Below the pieces are notes generated by a model. It did not search any database. It was not told the origin of the DNA and saw nothing but the letters and a program-made list of their open reading frames with translations. A stretch of DNA of 58,660 nucleotides from JAEZDP01 sp964430855 (lineage in GTDB: Bacteria > Acidobacteriota > Vicinamibacteria > Vicinamibacterales > Vicinamibacteraceae): positions 1-58,660 of the forward strand of contig CAYSHC010000019.1 in assembly GCA_964430855.1 (NCBI GenBank), in the 5' to 3' direction. This document shows positions 26,466 to 34,925 of the stretch, one piece after another (within the stretch, counting starts at the first letter, position 1; every line of letters starts with the position of its first letter). Both the position numbers and the translations under genes were made by a program.

Positions 26466-27971
26466 ATGCTGCGCACGTACGCCCCGGGCCCCGTCACGCT
26501 GCCCTCCTCATCCCCGTCCATCTCGCGTCATCGCCACCGTGCCGGCACCGCGGTGCTGGCGATGCTGCTGCTCGCGGGCGCGGCTGCCGCGGCCGCGCAG
26601 GATCCCGCCATGCGCAATCCTGCGACGACGGGGCGGTTCTCGCCGACCATCACGCCCGTCACGCTGGGTGCGGCCGGCTACGCCAAGATTCTGTGCTCGG
26701 CGATATTCGTGTCGGGGCGCGACGAGGCGGAAGCGCGCCGCAACAGCGCGTTCTTCCTCACGCCCGAAGCCGATCGCGACAGGATCACGACGCACGTCGA
26801 CCGCGAGAAGCAGGTCGTGTACGTCACCGTCGGCGACGCGGTCACGCGCTCGGCCGGGTTCTACGGCGACCAGGGCTGCGTCATCCACCCGGAGGGCACC
26901 GAGAGCGTCTTGTTCACGCCGGTACCCGTCCGGACGACGCTGCCGGACGCCGCCACGACGCCGTGGCCCATGGGCGACGCGCCCGATGCGACGCCCTGGC
27001 CGGCCAACGTCGACAAGGCACGCCTCAAGGCCGCGGTCGACGTCGCCTTCTCGGATCCCGAGGCGCTGACGGCGGCCGTCGTCGTCCTGTACAAGGGGCG
27101 CATCGTCGCCGAGCGGTACGGGGAGGGCGCGACGCGCGACACGCAACTCGAGGGGTGGTCGATGGGCAAGAGCGTGACGGCGACGCTCGTCGGCCTGCTG
27201 ATCCGGGAGGGCGCCCTGGCGCTGGATGCGCCGGCACCCGTGCCGGAGTGGCAGCGGCCCGGCGACCCGCGTGCCGCCATCCGCGTAAGCGACCTGCTTC
27301 GCATGAGCAGCGGGCTGCACTGCACCTCGCCCGCCGACCCCGACTTCGCCGAAAAGGACGGCTACCCGGCGCACGTGCTCGTGTACACCGGGGCCATCGA
27401 CGTCTTCAGGTTCTCGGTCAGCCGCCCCCTCCAGTTCCGGCCAGGCACCGAGGGCCGCTACCGCAACTGCGACCCGCTCACGCTCGGGTACCTCGTGCGA
27501 CGGGTCGTCGAGGCCCGCGGCGAGGAGTACCTGACGTGGCCGCAGCGTGCGCTGTTCGATCGCCTGGGCATCCGCCGCCAGGTGCTGGAGCCGGACGCGT
27601 ACGGCAACTTCATCCTCAGCGGCTACGACTACGGCACGGCGCGCAACTGGGCACGGCTCGGCCTGCTCTACGCGCAGGACGGCGTCTGGCAGGGCGAGCG
27701 GTTGCTGCCCGAAGGTTTCGTGGACTTCGTCCGCACACCCGCGGCCGGGTGGAAGACCCCGGAGTACGGCGGCCTGTTCTGGCTCAACACCACAGGCGAG
27801 CTGAAAATGCCGAAGGACGCGTACTGGATGGCGGGCGCTGGCGGGCAGCGCGTGATCATCATCCCCTCGCGCGACCTCGTCGTCGTGCGGCTGGGGCATC
27901 AGCGCGGCGACGCGGTGGGGATGCGGCTCCTTGACGAGGCCGTCGCCGGAATGCTGACGGCGATCCGCTAG
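26466..27971 (+). CDS. Secreted serine hydrolase (beta-lactamase family, NylB-like)
   Basis: A 501-residue protein with a hydrophobic export segment (about 27-44, ending AAAAAQ). The SxxK nucleophile is Ser232 in WSMGKS and the YxN motif is Tyr332 in RYRNCD. The C-terminal GYDYGTARNWARLGLLY and WMAGAGGQRVIIIPSRDL blocks resemble 6-aminohexanoate-dimer hydrolase (NylB) and related family VIII esterases. An extra N-terminal domain of about 170 residues precedes the catalytic part. It probably cleaves a small amide or ester in the periplasm. It converges on the RNA ligase gene, and the two stops overlap by 4 bp. Confidence 0.87.
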   Translation: MLRTYAPGPVTLPSSSPSISRHRHRAGTAVLAMLLLAGAAAAAAQDPAMRNPATTGRFSPTITPVTLGAAGYAKILCSAIFVSGRDEAEARRNSAFFLTPEADRDRITTHVDREKQVVYVTVGDAVTRSAGFYGDQGCVIHPEGTESVLFTPVPVRTTLPDAATTPWPMGDAPDATPWPANVDKARLKAAVDVAFSDPEALTAAVVVLYKGRIVAERYGEGATRDTQLEGWSMGKSVTATLVGLLIREGALALDAPAPVPEWQRPGDPRAAIRVSDLLRMSSGLHCTSPADPDFAEKDGYPAHVLVYTGAIDVFRFSVSRPLQFRPGTEGRYRNCDPLTLGYLVRRVVEARGEEYLTWPQRALFDRLGIRRQVLEPDAYGNFILSGYDYGTARNWARLGLLYAQDGVWQGERLLPEGFVDFVRTPAAGWKTPEYGGLFWLNTTGELKMPKDAYWMAGAGGQRVIIIPSRDLVVVRLGHQRGDAVGMRLLDEAVAGMLTAIR

Positions 27972-28690
27972 GCGTCCGCCTGGCGCTGCGCCCAGGGTGC
28001 CAGCGCGTTCACCTCCATGCGGCGTCCGCGCCAGTGCTCGTCGATCTCCTGCACGAAGCTCGGGCGTACCACTTTCGCTCGTCCGGACGGGTCGCCGCCG
28101 GCCGTCCACTTCAGGTACACGCCTTCGGCGGGCCCGTCGGTGAGCTGTGACGGCCCGAGCAGCCCCGGAACCTCTCCGAGCGTGAAGCGACCCGTCGCGA
28201 TGTGCGGCACCCTCGCCAGGCCCATCGCCTCGACGAGGGCGTCCCGACGGGCGACGTCCCAGAACGCCCTGACGCCCCGGTCGTACACGTCGAAGGCGAG
28301 GAACCAGTCTGGCAGGCGCGTGTAGCGCACGCTGTGGACCGCATGGCACCACTCGCCGAAGAGGATCGCGTCCGGCGGCAGGTGGGCCAGCAGCGCGTAG
28401 CGGTGGCGTGCAAGCCAGCCGAACAGGGGGCGGAACTGCGGATGACACGTCTCGCGTTCGATCCATGCGCCGCGGTTCTGCGCGCGGAGCCCGCCCGCCG
28501 GGTCGATCGACAGGCCGACGTTCGCGCCGTCGACCTTCTCCTCCACCGTCACCTCGTGCGCGAGGAACGCCTCGGCCTCGTGGGGCGCCAGCACCTTGTC
28601 GGCGCGCGGCATGCCCTCGCCCAGCCACAGCAGGTGCGGCGTGTGGGGAAAGCGGAAGAAGTCGTCGCCGGCCGCGCCCGCTGTGCTCAT
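27968..28690 (-). CDS. RNA ligase family protein
   Basis: A 240-residue ATP-dependent RNA ligase-fold protein (PF09414 type). The nucleotidyl-acceptor Lys52 lies in motif I EKVDGANVG (51-59). Motif III/IIIa is LFGEWCHAVHSVRYTRLPDW with FLAFDVYD, motif IV EGVYLKW and motif V AKVVR, so all adenylyltransferase motifs appear intact. Family members seal nicks or breaks in RNA, often tRNA cut by nucleases. The ATG overlaps the PIN gene stop by four bases (ATGA), which couples ligase and nuclease translation. It is the last of three overlapping genes (30526 to 27968). Confidence 0.85.
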   Translation of the reverse strand: MSTAGAAGDDFFRFPHTPHLLWLGEGMPRADKVLAPHEAEAFLAHEVTVEEKVDGANVGLSIDPAGGLRAQNRGAWIERETCHPQFRPLFGWLARHRYALLAHLPPDAILFGEWCHAVHSVRYTRLPDWFLAFDVYDRGVRAFWDVARRDALVEAMGLARVPHIATGRFTLGEVPGLLGPSQLTDGPAEGVYLKWTAGGDPSGRAKVVRPSFVQEIDEHWRGRRMEVNALAPWAQRQADA

Positions 28691-29184
28691 CCTTCCCGCT
28701 CCGCGATGGAGGCGCGCAGCCACGCCTCGATCAGGTGGTGCACGACGACGCCCGCCCGCTTCAGCGCGTCCTCGATCTCGATCCAGTCGGAGTCGGCCGC
28801 GTTCACGATGGAGATGTGCTCGACGTCGGTGAGCGCCGCGGCGAGGAACTTCCTGTCGGACCGGTCGCACGCCTGCAGCGCCTCCGGCACGACGGCGTGC
28901 CCGTCGTCGTCCCACTCGAGCGTCACGCTGCGATGCGCCTGCATCTTGGCGTGGATCACCTGGAGCCCGACGTCCTGCTCGGTCAGCTTGTGCCGGTACT
29001 CCTCGTAGATCGCCAGCACGTCGTCGAGCACCAGGCGCCGGCTGTCGTCTCTGCCGAAGGCCACCAGCCAGTCCAGCACCTTCAGCTGCTCTTCCACCGG
29101 GACGTGCGTGTCGTCGAAAGGCGAAAAGGGGTGGGCCGCGCTCGCCACGAGGAGCACGTTCGTGTCGACGACGTGATCAGCCAC
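28687..29184 (-). CDS. PIN-domain protein (predicted ribonuclease)
   Basis: A 165-residue PIN-like protein. The acidic centre appears as Asp7 in VVDTNVLL, Glu61/62 in AIYEEY, Asp110 in SDRKFLAAAL and Asp131/133 in NAADSDW, the usual D-E-D-D layout. PIN domains are metal-dependent RNases, many of them toxins that cut tRNA or rRNA. The GTG start at 29184 overlaps the ATPase gene by 8 bp; the open frame to 29289 adds only shadow sequence. No classical VapB-type antitoxin gene is adjacent; its neighbours are an ATPase and an RNA ligase. Confidence 0.82.
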   Translation of the reverse strand: MADHVVDTNVLLVASAAHPFSPFDDTHVPVEEQLKVLDWLVAFGRDDSRRLVLDDVLAIYEEYRHKLTEQDVGLQVIHAKMQAHRSVTLEWDDDGHAVVPEALQACDRSDRKFLAAALTDVEHISIVNAADSDWIEIEDALKRAGVVVHHLIEAWLRASIAEREG

Positions 29185-30526
29185 CGTGGGACTTCCGGCG
29201 TGCGGCCGTGCGCTCGAGCATGTGCCTCGTCTGCTGCTCGGTCTCGCCGAGCGTGTCGCCGAAGAAGTGCCTCGGCCAGTTGGCGACACGGCCGTAGGCG
29301 TCGACCTCGAGCCGGTTCAGCTCGGCCCCGCCGGCACCGCTGTCGACAAAGTACAGCGCGCAGTCCTCCGGCCGCACGGTTTCGGCCGCCATGAGCGTCT
29401 GGAGGCGGCGGAAGACGTGCTCCGAGTGGGTCTCGACGAGGAACTGCACGCCGCGCTCGCGCGCGACCTCCGCCATCAGCTCCGCGAGGCCGCCCTGCGC
29501 GCGCGGGTGCAGGTGCAGCTCGGGCTGCTCGGCGATGATGGTGGCGCCGCGCGGGACGATGTGCGACAGCACGATCATCGGCAGCACCTGCGACACGCCG
29601 AAGCCGACGTCCATCAGGTTGGCACGCTGGTGCCCGCGCACGACGACGAGGCCGTAGTGGCGTGAGCGCCCCTGCCGCTCGAGCACGAGCTCGTCGGCCA
29701 CGCCGAGCCGCGACAGCCAGGTGGACACCTTGTCCACCAGCCACTGCCGCCCGCCCTCGACGCCGGCCCGCGGCCGGACGCGCGTGTTGTCGCTCGCGAG
29801 CAGCGCATGGACGGCCAGCTCGCCACGCTTGCCGATGTCGCGCGGCTCGACGCCGCTCCACAGGTACGTGCGCTCGGGATGCTCGCGCAGGGGCCCAAGG
29901 TAGACGACCGCCCCGAGCGCCTGGCGCAACAGCAGCGACAGGTCCTGGATCGTGCTGCCGGCGGGCCCAAGCTCCACGATCGCGTCCTGCGAGAAGGAGA
30001 GCGACCGCTCGGGCTCGAACGACCGCCGCGCGCTGCCGCGCGTGCCTCCCCTGCGCGGCGAGTAGCCCGGCGCGGTGATGCGATAGCCGCCGCGCGGCTG
30101 ACGCGTGGCCGTGAACGTCTGGTCGCCGCTGGAAATCCGCAGCGACCTGATGACAGGGGCGCCGTGCAGCGCGATGAACGTCGCCGTGTAGTCGATCTCC
30201 GTCGGCGTGGCGTCCGGTGCCGCGTCCGGCCTCGTGACACGCACCGTCAGGCCGACGCCAATCTCGCGCCTGGTGTCGTGCTGGTGGACGAGCGACTCGT
30301 AGCTGCCAAGGTCCACGAGATCGGTCGGCTGCCCTCCGAGGTTCAGGTGCACGAAGCGGTCGGGGCTCTCGAACGTCTGCTTCAGCAGCAGCGGCACCTG
30401 CAGCAGCGAGGTCTTGCCCGCGGAGTTCGGGCCGAGCAGCAGGGTGATGTTCGACAGGCCCACGCCCTCGTCCCAGAGCTGCTCGCCCCAGGCCTTGACG
30501 TTCTTCAGGCGCAGTCGCGTGAGCAT
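29177..30526 (-). CDS. AAA family ATPase with DUF3696
   Basis: A 449-residue ABC/SMC-type ATPase. Walker A is GPNSAGKTS (32-40), the signature-like segment GFGVSQVLPM (309-318), Walker B IIAEQPELHLHP (330-341) and the switch histidine ETHSEH (365-370). The C-terminal ALYFVD to NWPRHFFGD stretch matches DUF3696. ATPases of this class often act as sensors or switches paired with nucleases in bacterial conflict systems. The ATG at 30526 lies 9 bases after TAGCGT, without SD. It heads a three-gene unit and overlaps the PIN gene by 8 bp. It is divergent from the DUF819 gene. Confidence 0.87.
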   Translation of the reverse strand: MLTRLRLKNVKAWGEQLWDEGVGLSNITLLLGPNSAGKTSLLQVPLLLKQTFESPDRFVHLNLGGQPTDLVDLGSYESLVHQHDTRREIGVGLTVRVTRPDAAPDATPTEIDYTATFIALHGAPVIRSLRISSGDQTFTATRQPRGGYRITAPGYSPRRGGTRGSARRSFEPERSLSFSQDAIVELGPAGSTIQDLSLLLRQALGAVVYLGPLREHPERTYLWSGVEPRDIGKRGELAVHALLASDNTRVRPRAGVEGGRQWLVDKVSTWLSRLGVADELVLERQGRSRHYGLVVVRGHQRANLMDVGFGVSQVLPMIVLSHIVPRGATIIAEQPELHLHPRAQGGLAELMAEVARERGVQFLVETHSEHVFRRLQTLMAAETVRPEDCALYFVDSGAGGAELNRLEVDAYGRVANWPRHFFGDTLGETEQQTRHMLERTAARRKSHGG

Positions 30527-30591
30527 GATGGAGGCACGCTACCACAGGCCGAATCGTGCCGGCGCGGGGCGTGCCGGCACCGATCAGGCAG

Positions 30592-30597
30592 TACTAT
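30592..30597 (+). promoter_or_regulatory. -10 element, predicted leaderless start of the DUF819 gene
   Basis: TACTAT with 6 bases before ATG 30604. The opposing TAGCGT (30536-30541, minus strand) would serve the ATPase operon. Confidence 0.55.
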
Positions 30598-30603
30598 CCG
30601 CAC

Positions 30604-31848
30604 ATGCCAGGCGCGGCGCCCCTCATCACCGACGACATCGTCCTGCTCGGGCTGATCGCCGCCACGCTGGCGCTCATCTTCTGGACGGCGAGCGGGCCGA
30701 CGCCGTTCTGGGCACGGTTCTACCGATACGTGCCGGCGCTGCTGCTCTGCTACTTCGTGCCGGCGCTCTACAACACCGTCGGCCTCATCGACGGCCGGGC
30801 GACGGCGCTCTACAACCCCGTGTCGCGTGACGTCCTGCTGCCGGCCGCGCTCGTGCTGCTGACGCTGTCGATCGACCTGCCCGCCATGCTGCGCCTCGGG
30901 CCGCGGCTGCTGTTTGTCTTCTTCGCAGGCACCGCCGGCGTGATGTGCGGCGCGCCCATCGCGTTCCTCGTGATGCGCGTGCTGCACCCCGAGACGGTCG
31001 CGGGCGAGACGTGGGCCGGGATGGCTGCCCTGGCGGGCAGCTGGATTGGCGGCGGCGCGAACATGGTCGCGATGCGCGAGATCTTCGAGGTGGACGCCAC
31101 GACGTTCGGGCAGTTCGCGGTCGTGGACGTCGCGGTGGCCAGCCTGTGGATGGCCGTCCTGCTGTGGCTGGCCGGCCGTGCCGGCGACATCGACAGGCGA
31201 AGCGGCGCCGACACGAGCGCCATCGACGAGATCCGCGCGCGGGTCGCCGCCTTCGAGGCCCGGCACGCACGCATCCCCACGCTCACCGACCTGATGGTCA
31301 TCGTCGGCCTCGCCTTCGGCACCGTGGCGCTCGCGCACGCGCTTGCGGCGCCGGTGGCCGCGTGGTTCGACCGCAACGTGAGCTGGGCGGCGCAGTTGAG
31401 CCTTGCGTCGCCGTTCGTCTGGATGGTCCTCTCGGCGACGGCCATGGGCGTCGCCATGAGCTTCACGCCCCTGCGCCGGCTCGAGGGCGCCGGGGCGTCG
31501 CGGCTCGGCTCGCTGTTTCTCTACTTCCTCATCGCGAGCATCGGGATGCAGATGGACCTGATGGCGCTGTTTGACAGGCCGTGGCTGTTCCTGCTCGGCC
31601 TGATCTGGATGGCCGTGCACGTCGCCGCGCTCTGGGCCGCGGCCAGGATCGTGCGCGCGCCGCTCTTCTACTTCGCCATCGGCTCGCAGGGCAACATCGG
31701 CGCCGCCGCGTCGGCGCCCGTGGTGGCCGCTGCCTTCCACCCGAGCCTCGCGGCGGTCGGCGTGCTGCTCGGGTCCGTGGGCTACGCCACCGGCACGTAC
31801 CTCGCGTATCTCGTGGGGCAGCTGCTTCGCCTGCTCGCCGGCGCGTGA
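30604..31848 (+). CDS. DUF819 family membrane protein
   Basis: A 414-residue polytopic membrane protein with roughly ten hydrophobic helices. LAGSWIGGGANMVAMREIF and IGSQGNIGAAASAPVVAAAF are hallmark DUF819 segments, symmetric helix-break motifs typical of transporters. The substrate is unknown. ATG 30604 is chosen over upstream starts because TACTAT lies 6 bases before it. It is divergent from the ATPase-PIN-ligase operon, separated by only 77 bp. Confidence 0.9.
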   Translation: MPGAAPLITDDIVLLGLIAATLALIFWTASGPTPFWARFYRYVPALLLCYFVPALYNTVGLIDGRATALYNPVSRDVLLPAALVLLTLSIDLPAMLRLGPRLLFVFFAGTAGVMCGAPIAFLVMRVLHPETVAGETWAGMAALAGSWIGGGANMVAMREIFEVDATTFGQFAVVDVAVASLWMAVLLWLAGRAGDIDRRSGADTSAIDEIRARVAAFEARHARIPTLTDLMVIVGLAFGTVALAHALAAPVAAWFDRNVSWAAQLSLASPFVWMVLSATAMGVAMSFTPLRRLEGAGASRLGSLFLYFLIASIGMQMDLMALFDRPWLFLLGLIWMAVHVAALWAAARIVRAPLFYFAIGSQGNIGAAASAPVVAAAFHPSLAAVGVLLGSVGYATGTYLAYLVGQLLRLLAGA

Positions 31849-31925
31849 GTCGGGGCGCGCTCCGCCGGCTGCTACACTCGCTGCAGCGTCACGTCAGCAT
31901 TCACTCACGTAATCGGGAGCACCGC

Positions 31926-32498
31926 ATGCGCTCGTACCCGTCGTTCCTCGCCCTGGCCCTGGTCCTGTCAGCGGTCTCGCCAGCGTGGGCCCAGGTTGAC
32001 TACCTCACCGTCGCCACGACGAAAACGTCCACGGCCGAGAAGGAGATGAACGAGGCCGCCGCCGACGGCTTCCGTTTCGCCGGCGTGATGGGTGGCGAGA
32101 CCGCCTTCGGGGGGGCGGAGGTCGTCACCGTGATGCACAGGACGCCGGAAGCGGTTCCGGGCCGGTACGCCTACAGGCTGCTCGCCGCCAACAGGACGTC
32201 GACCATGCAGCGGGAGCTGCAGCAGGCGGCCGACGCCGGCTACGAGTACAGGGGGCAGACGATCTTCAACTCGCTGTTCGGCGGGCGCGAGGTCGTCGTC
32301 ATCCTCGAACGCGACGGGCAGGCCGAGGGTCGCCTGACCTTCGACTACCTGCTGGTGGCGACGTCGAAGACGTCCACGCTCCAGAAGGAGCTCAAGGAGG
32401 CAGGCGCCGCGGGCTACGAGTTCGTCGGGCTGACGGTCGGGCAGACGGCGCTCGGCGGCAGCGAGCTCGTGGCCATCCTTCGCAAGCCGCGTTCCTGA
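31926..32498 (+). CDS. Secreted protein with three tandem DUF4177-like repeats
   Basis: A 190-residue protein with a signal peptide (1-22, SPAWAQ). The rest is three near-identical units of about 49 residues at 24-72, 80-129 and 139-187. Each has the plan strand (VDYLTVATTKTST), helix (AEKEMNEAAADGF), strand, then GG followed by a strand (AEVVTVMHR). The plan resembles DUF4177, here triplicated. No catalytic residues are conserved among copies, which suggests a binding or structural role. GGGAGC supports the ATG, and TACACT (31873-31878) is a possible -10 with a leader of about 45 bases. Confidence 0.8.
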   Translation: MRSYPSFLALALVLSAVSPAWAQVDYLTVATTKTSTAEKEMNEAAADGFRFAGVMGGETAFGGAEVVTVMHRTPEAVPGRYAYRLLAANRTSTMQRELQQAADAGYEYRGQTIFNSLFGGREVVVILERDGQAEGRLTFDYLLVATSKTSTLQKELKEAGAAGYEFVGLTVGQTALGGSELVAILRKPRS

Positions 32499-32509
32499 CG
32501 CCGCCCCCG

Positions 32510-33172
32510 TCAGCTCTCCTCGCGCTCCATCTCCGCGAGGTAGGCGTCGGCCTCCGCGATGGCCTTCTGGAGCTCACCGAGCAGCGAGTCGACGTCGGCC
32601 TCGACGGCGGTCAGCTCGTTGGTCAGGGCTCCCAGCGCCTTCGCGTTGAGGTTGTGCTTGAGGAACAGCACGCGGTCCCGAAGAGGCCGCAGCACCGGCT
32701 CGACGCGCTTCTCCGACCGCCGCATCGCGGCGATGAGCGCCTCGGTCCGCTTGCGCGTCGCCTGGAGTTCGCGCTCGCTCTGCGCCCGCATGCTGCGGTC
32801 GCTGTACTGCCCGAGCTCCTTCCGCCATTCGTTGAAGAGGTCGTCGGCGACGTCCTCCACGGCATCGATGCGGTCGCGCAAGGTTCGCGCCCGGCGTTCC
32901 GCTCGCTCGAGCTGGCCGTTGAGCTGGTCGTACTTCTTCTCCAGCGTGCCGCCCTCGACCTCGACGACCTCGCGGAAGCGCTCGAGCGCCGTCTTGAACT
33001 CCTCCTGCGCTTCGTGCTGGGCCTTGCGCGCGTCCTTCACGCGACCAATCAGGATGTCGCGCTTCTCCCGGCCGAGCTTCTTCATCGTCCCGTAGTAGAG
33101 ACGGTCACAGCCGGCGGTCGCGCCGGCCGCCACGGCCAGCAGCACGCACAGGGCGGCAAGTCGGCGGGTCAC
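32510..33172 (-). CDS. DUF2959 family lipoprotein
   Basis: A 220-residue protein with a lipobox ending at Cys22 (AGATAGC), then almost entirely charged helix, consistent with a long coiled coil (about 30-215). YYGTMKKLGREKRDILIGRV (27-46) is the family signature block. Function is unknown. The GTG at 33172 follows TACAAT by 6 bases. It converges on the triple-repeat gene with an 11-bp gap. Confidence 0.88.
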   Translation of the reverse strand: MTRRLAALCVLLAVAAGATAGCDRLYYGTMKKLGREKRDILIGRVKDARKAQHEAQEEFKTALERFREVVEVEGGTLEKKYDQLNGQLERAERRARTLRDRIDAVEDVADDLFNEWRKELGQYSDRSMRAQSERELQATRKRTEALIAAMRRSEKRVEPVLRPLRDRVLFLKHNLNAKALGALTNELTAVEADVDSLLGELQKAIAEADAYLAEMEREES

Positions 33173-33178
33173 CCCAGC

Positions 33179-33184
33179 ATTGTA
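33179..33184 (-). promoter_or_regulatory. -10 element, predicted leaderless start of the DUF2959 gene
   Basis: TACAAT on the minus strand, with 6 bases (GCTGGG) before GTG 33172. This is one of the closest matches to TATAAT in the window. Confidence 0.6.
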
Positions 33185-33229
33185 GCGGGCGGCCAGCCCG
33201 CGCCCGCTCGGGCGTCGAGGCCCGGCTGG

Positions 33230-33373
33230 GTGAGCTACGTCCCGCTGTTCCCGCTCGCCCTGCTCATGGTGACTGGCGTATACCTGTTCGCGTATACCTG
33301 GTTCTTCGTGCCGTATGCCGGCCGCAGGGGCGGACGTCAGCCAGGCAGGGACGTGAAAGGAGTGCAGCAGTGA
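33230..33373 (+). CDS. Small membrane protein coupled to the DUF1801 gene
   Basis: A 47-codon frame from GTG 33230. The product has one hydrophobic helix (VPLFPLALLMVTGVYLFAY, about 4-22), then WFFVPYAGRRGGRQ, a basic tail. It ends in GTGA, where its stop overlaps the start of the next gene. The overlap and helix favour a genuine small protein; GAGG about 12 bases upstream is a weak SD. Internal starts cannot be excluded. Confidence 0.5.
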   Translation: MSYVPLFPLALLMVTGVYLFAYTWFFVPYAGRRGGRQPGRDVKGVQQ

Positions 33374-33801
33374 CGAAGAAGGCGGCCCCGGAACACGAGA
33401 CGGTCACGCTGCTGTCGGGCGGCAACCCGCAGATCCCGAAGGGCGACGGCGACGAGCCGGTCCAGCGGTATCTGGATGCGATGCCCGGGTGGAAGCAGGA
33501 CGTCGGGCGCCGCCTCGACGCGCTCATCGTGCGCGCGGTCCCGAAGGTGCAGAAGGCCGTCCGCTGGAACTCGCCCTTCTACGGTGTCGAGGGCAAGGGC
33601 TGGGTCGTCTCGTTCCACTGCTTCACGAAGTACGTGAAGGTGACGTTCTTCCGGGGCGCGGACCTGGACCCGCCTCCGCCCGTCGGGTCGAAGGACCCGC
33701 ACGCGCGGTACTACCACGTGCACGAGGGCGAGGCGATCGACGAGAAGCTCGTGACGCGCTGGATGAAGCAGGCGGCGAAGCTGCCCGGCTGGACTCCGTA
33801 G
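33370..33801 (+). CDS. DUF1801 domain-containing protein
   Basis: A 143-residue cytosolic protein. KVQKAVRWNSPFYGVEGKGWVVSFH and VKVTFFRGADLDPPP match DUF1801. The function of the domain is not established. The GTG 33370 start has GGAG about 7 bases upstream and overlaps the preceding stop. It converges on the aldo/keto reductase gene with a 2-bp gap. Confidence 0.87.
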   Translation: MTKKAAPEHETVTLLSGGNPQIPKGDGDEPVQRYLDAMPGWKQDVGRRLDALIVRAVPKVQKAVRWNSPFYGVEGKGWVVSFHCFTKYVKVTFFRGADLDPPPPVGSKDPHARYYHVHEGEAIDEKLVTRWMKQAAKLPGWTP

Positions 33802-33803
33802 GC

Positions 33804-34832
33804 CTACACGGGTGGCGGGTTGCGGTCCGGCATCTCGACCCGCTGGTGCCAGTACGGGTAGATCGGCGGACGCGCGCTCGCCTCGTCGAGCCGCCGGACC
33901 TGCTCGGGCGTCAGCGACCAGCCGACGGCCCCCAGGTTGTCGCGCAGCTGCGCTTCCGTGCGGGCGCCGACAATCACCGACGACACGCTCGGGCGCCGGA
34001 GCAGCCAGTTGAGCGCGATCTGCGGGACGGACTTCCCCGTCTCGGCCGCGATGGCGTCGATCGCCTCCACCACGTCGAACACGTATTCGTCGTCGACCGG
34101 CGGCCCGGCGTGGCGCGTGGCGGGCAGCCGGCTGACGTCCGGCGGCGGCACCCCGCGGCGCAGCTTGCCCGTGAGGCGGCCCCATCCGAGCGGGCTCCAC
34201 ACGAACGTGCCGATGCCCTGGTCGAGCGCCAGCGGCATGAGCTCCCACTCGTACTCGCGGCCGACCAGCGAGTAGTACGCCTGGTGCGCCACGTAGCGTG
34301 CCCACCCGTACCTGTCGCTGACGGCGAGCGACTTCATCAGGTGCCAGCCCGAGAAGTTCGAGCAGCCGATGTAGCGGATCTTGCCGGCACGCACGAGGTC
34401 GTCGAGCGTCGTGAGCGTCTCCTCGACGGGCGTCAGCGCGTCGAAGCCGTGCAACTGGTAGAGGTCGATGTAGTCGGTGCCCAGGCGGCGCAGCGAGGCG
34501 TCCACGGCGTCGACGAGGTGCCTGCGCGAGCTGCCGATGTCGTGCAGGCCATCGCCCGTCCTGAACGTGCCCTTCGTCGAGATGAGCACGCGGTCCCGTC
34601 GGCCGGCGACCGCCTTGCCAAGGATCGTCTCGGCGAGACCGCCCGAGTAGACGTCCGCCGTGTCAAACAGCGTGACGCCGTGCTCCAGGCAGACGTCCAC
34701 CAGGCGCGTCGCCTCGGCGACGTCGCTGCTGCCCCAGGCGCGGAAGAAGTCGTTGCCGCCGCCGAACGTGGCGGTGCCGAAGGCGAGGGCGGGAACGGTG
34801 AGGCCGGAACGGCCCATCTGTCGATATTCCAT
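33804..34832 (-). CDS. Aldo/keto reductase
   Basis: A 342-residue NADPH-dependent oxidoreductase of the aldo/keto reductase superfamily. The catalytic tetrad is visible: Asp57 and Tyr62 in FDTADVYSGG, Lys87 in ISTKG and His128 in YQLHGFD. The barrel ends in IVGARTEAQLRDNL, the cofactor loop. Length and GTATFGG/WSPLGWGRLTGK blocks suggest the YajO/AKR11-like branch; the substrate is unknown. ATG 34832 (MEYRQMGRSGL) is the usual start; the frame to 34916 runs into a repeat. Confidence 0.92.
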   Translation of the reverse strand: MEYRQMGRSGLTVPALAFGTATFGGGNDFFRAWGSSDVAEATRLVDVCLEHGVTLFDTADVYSGGLAETILGKAVAGRRDRVLISTKGTFRTGDGLHDIGSSRRHLVDAVDASLRRLGTDYIDLYQLHGFDALTPVEETLTTLDDLVRAGKIRYIGCSNFSGWHLMKSLAVSDRYGWARYVAHQAYYSLVGREYEWELMPLALDQGIGTFVWSPLGWGRLTGKLRRGVPPPDVSRLPATRHAGPPVDDEYVFDVVEAIDAIAAETGKSVPQIALNWLLRRPSVSSVIVGARTEAQLRDNLGAVGWSLTPEQVRRLDEASARPPIYPYWHQRVEMPDRNPPPV

Positions 34833-34886
34833 TTCGCTTCGCGAGGCAGCGACGGCCCTCCGGGCCATCCTGCGCGTGTTGGAAGG

Positions 34887-34910
34887 TAGGGACGGCCCTC
34901 CGGGCCGTCC
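34887..34910. repeat. REP-like palindrome, forward copy
   Basis: TAGGGACGGCCC begins the element; arms GGACGGCCC (34890-34898) and GGGCCGTCC (34902-34910) flank a TCC loop. The design matches the copy at 131-153, with compensating C-G changes in the stem. Confidence 0.8.
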
Positions 34911-34925
34911 CCACACGGATGGGCA

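Noticed and set aside
28687..30526. Ordinary VapBC toxin-antitoxin pair
   Set aside because: The PIN gene has no small DNA-binding antitoxin beside it; its coupled neighbours are a 449-residue ATPase and an RNA ligase.
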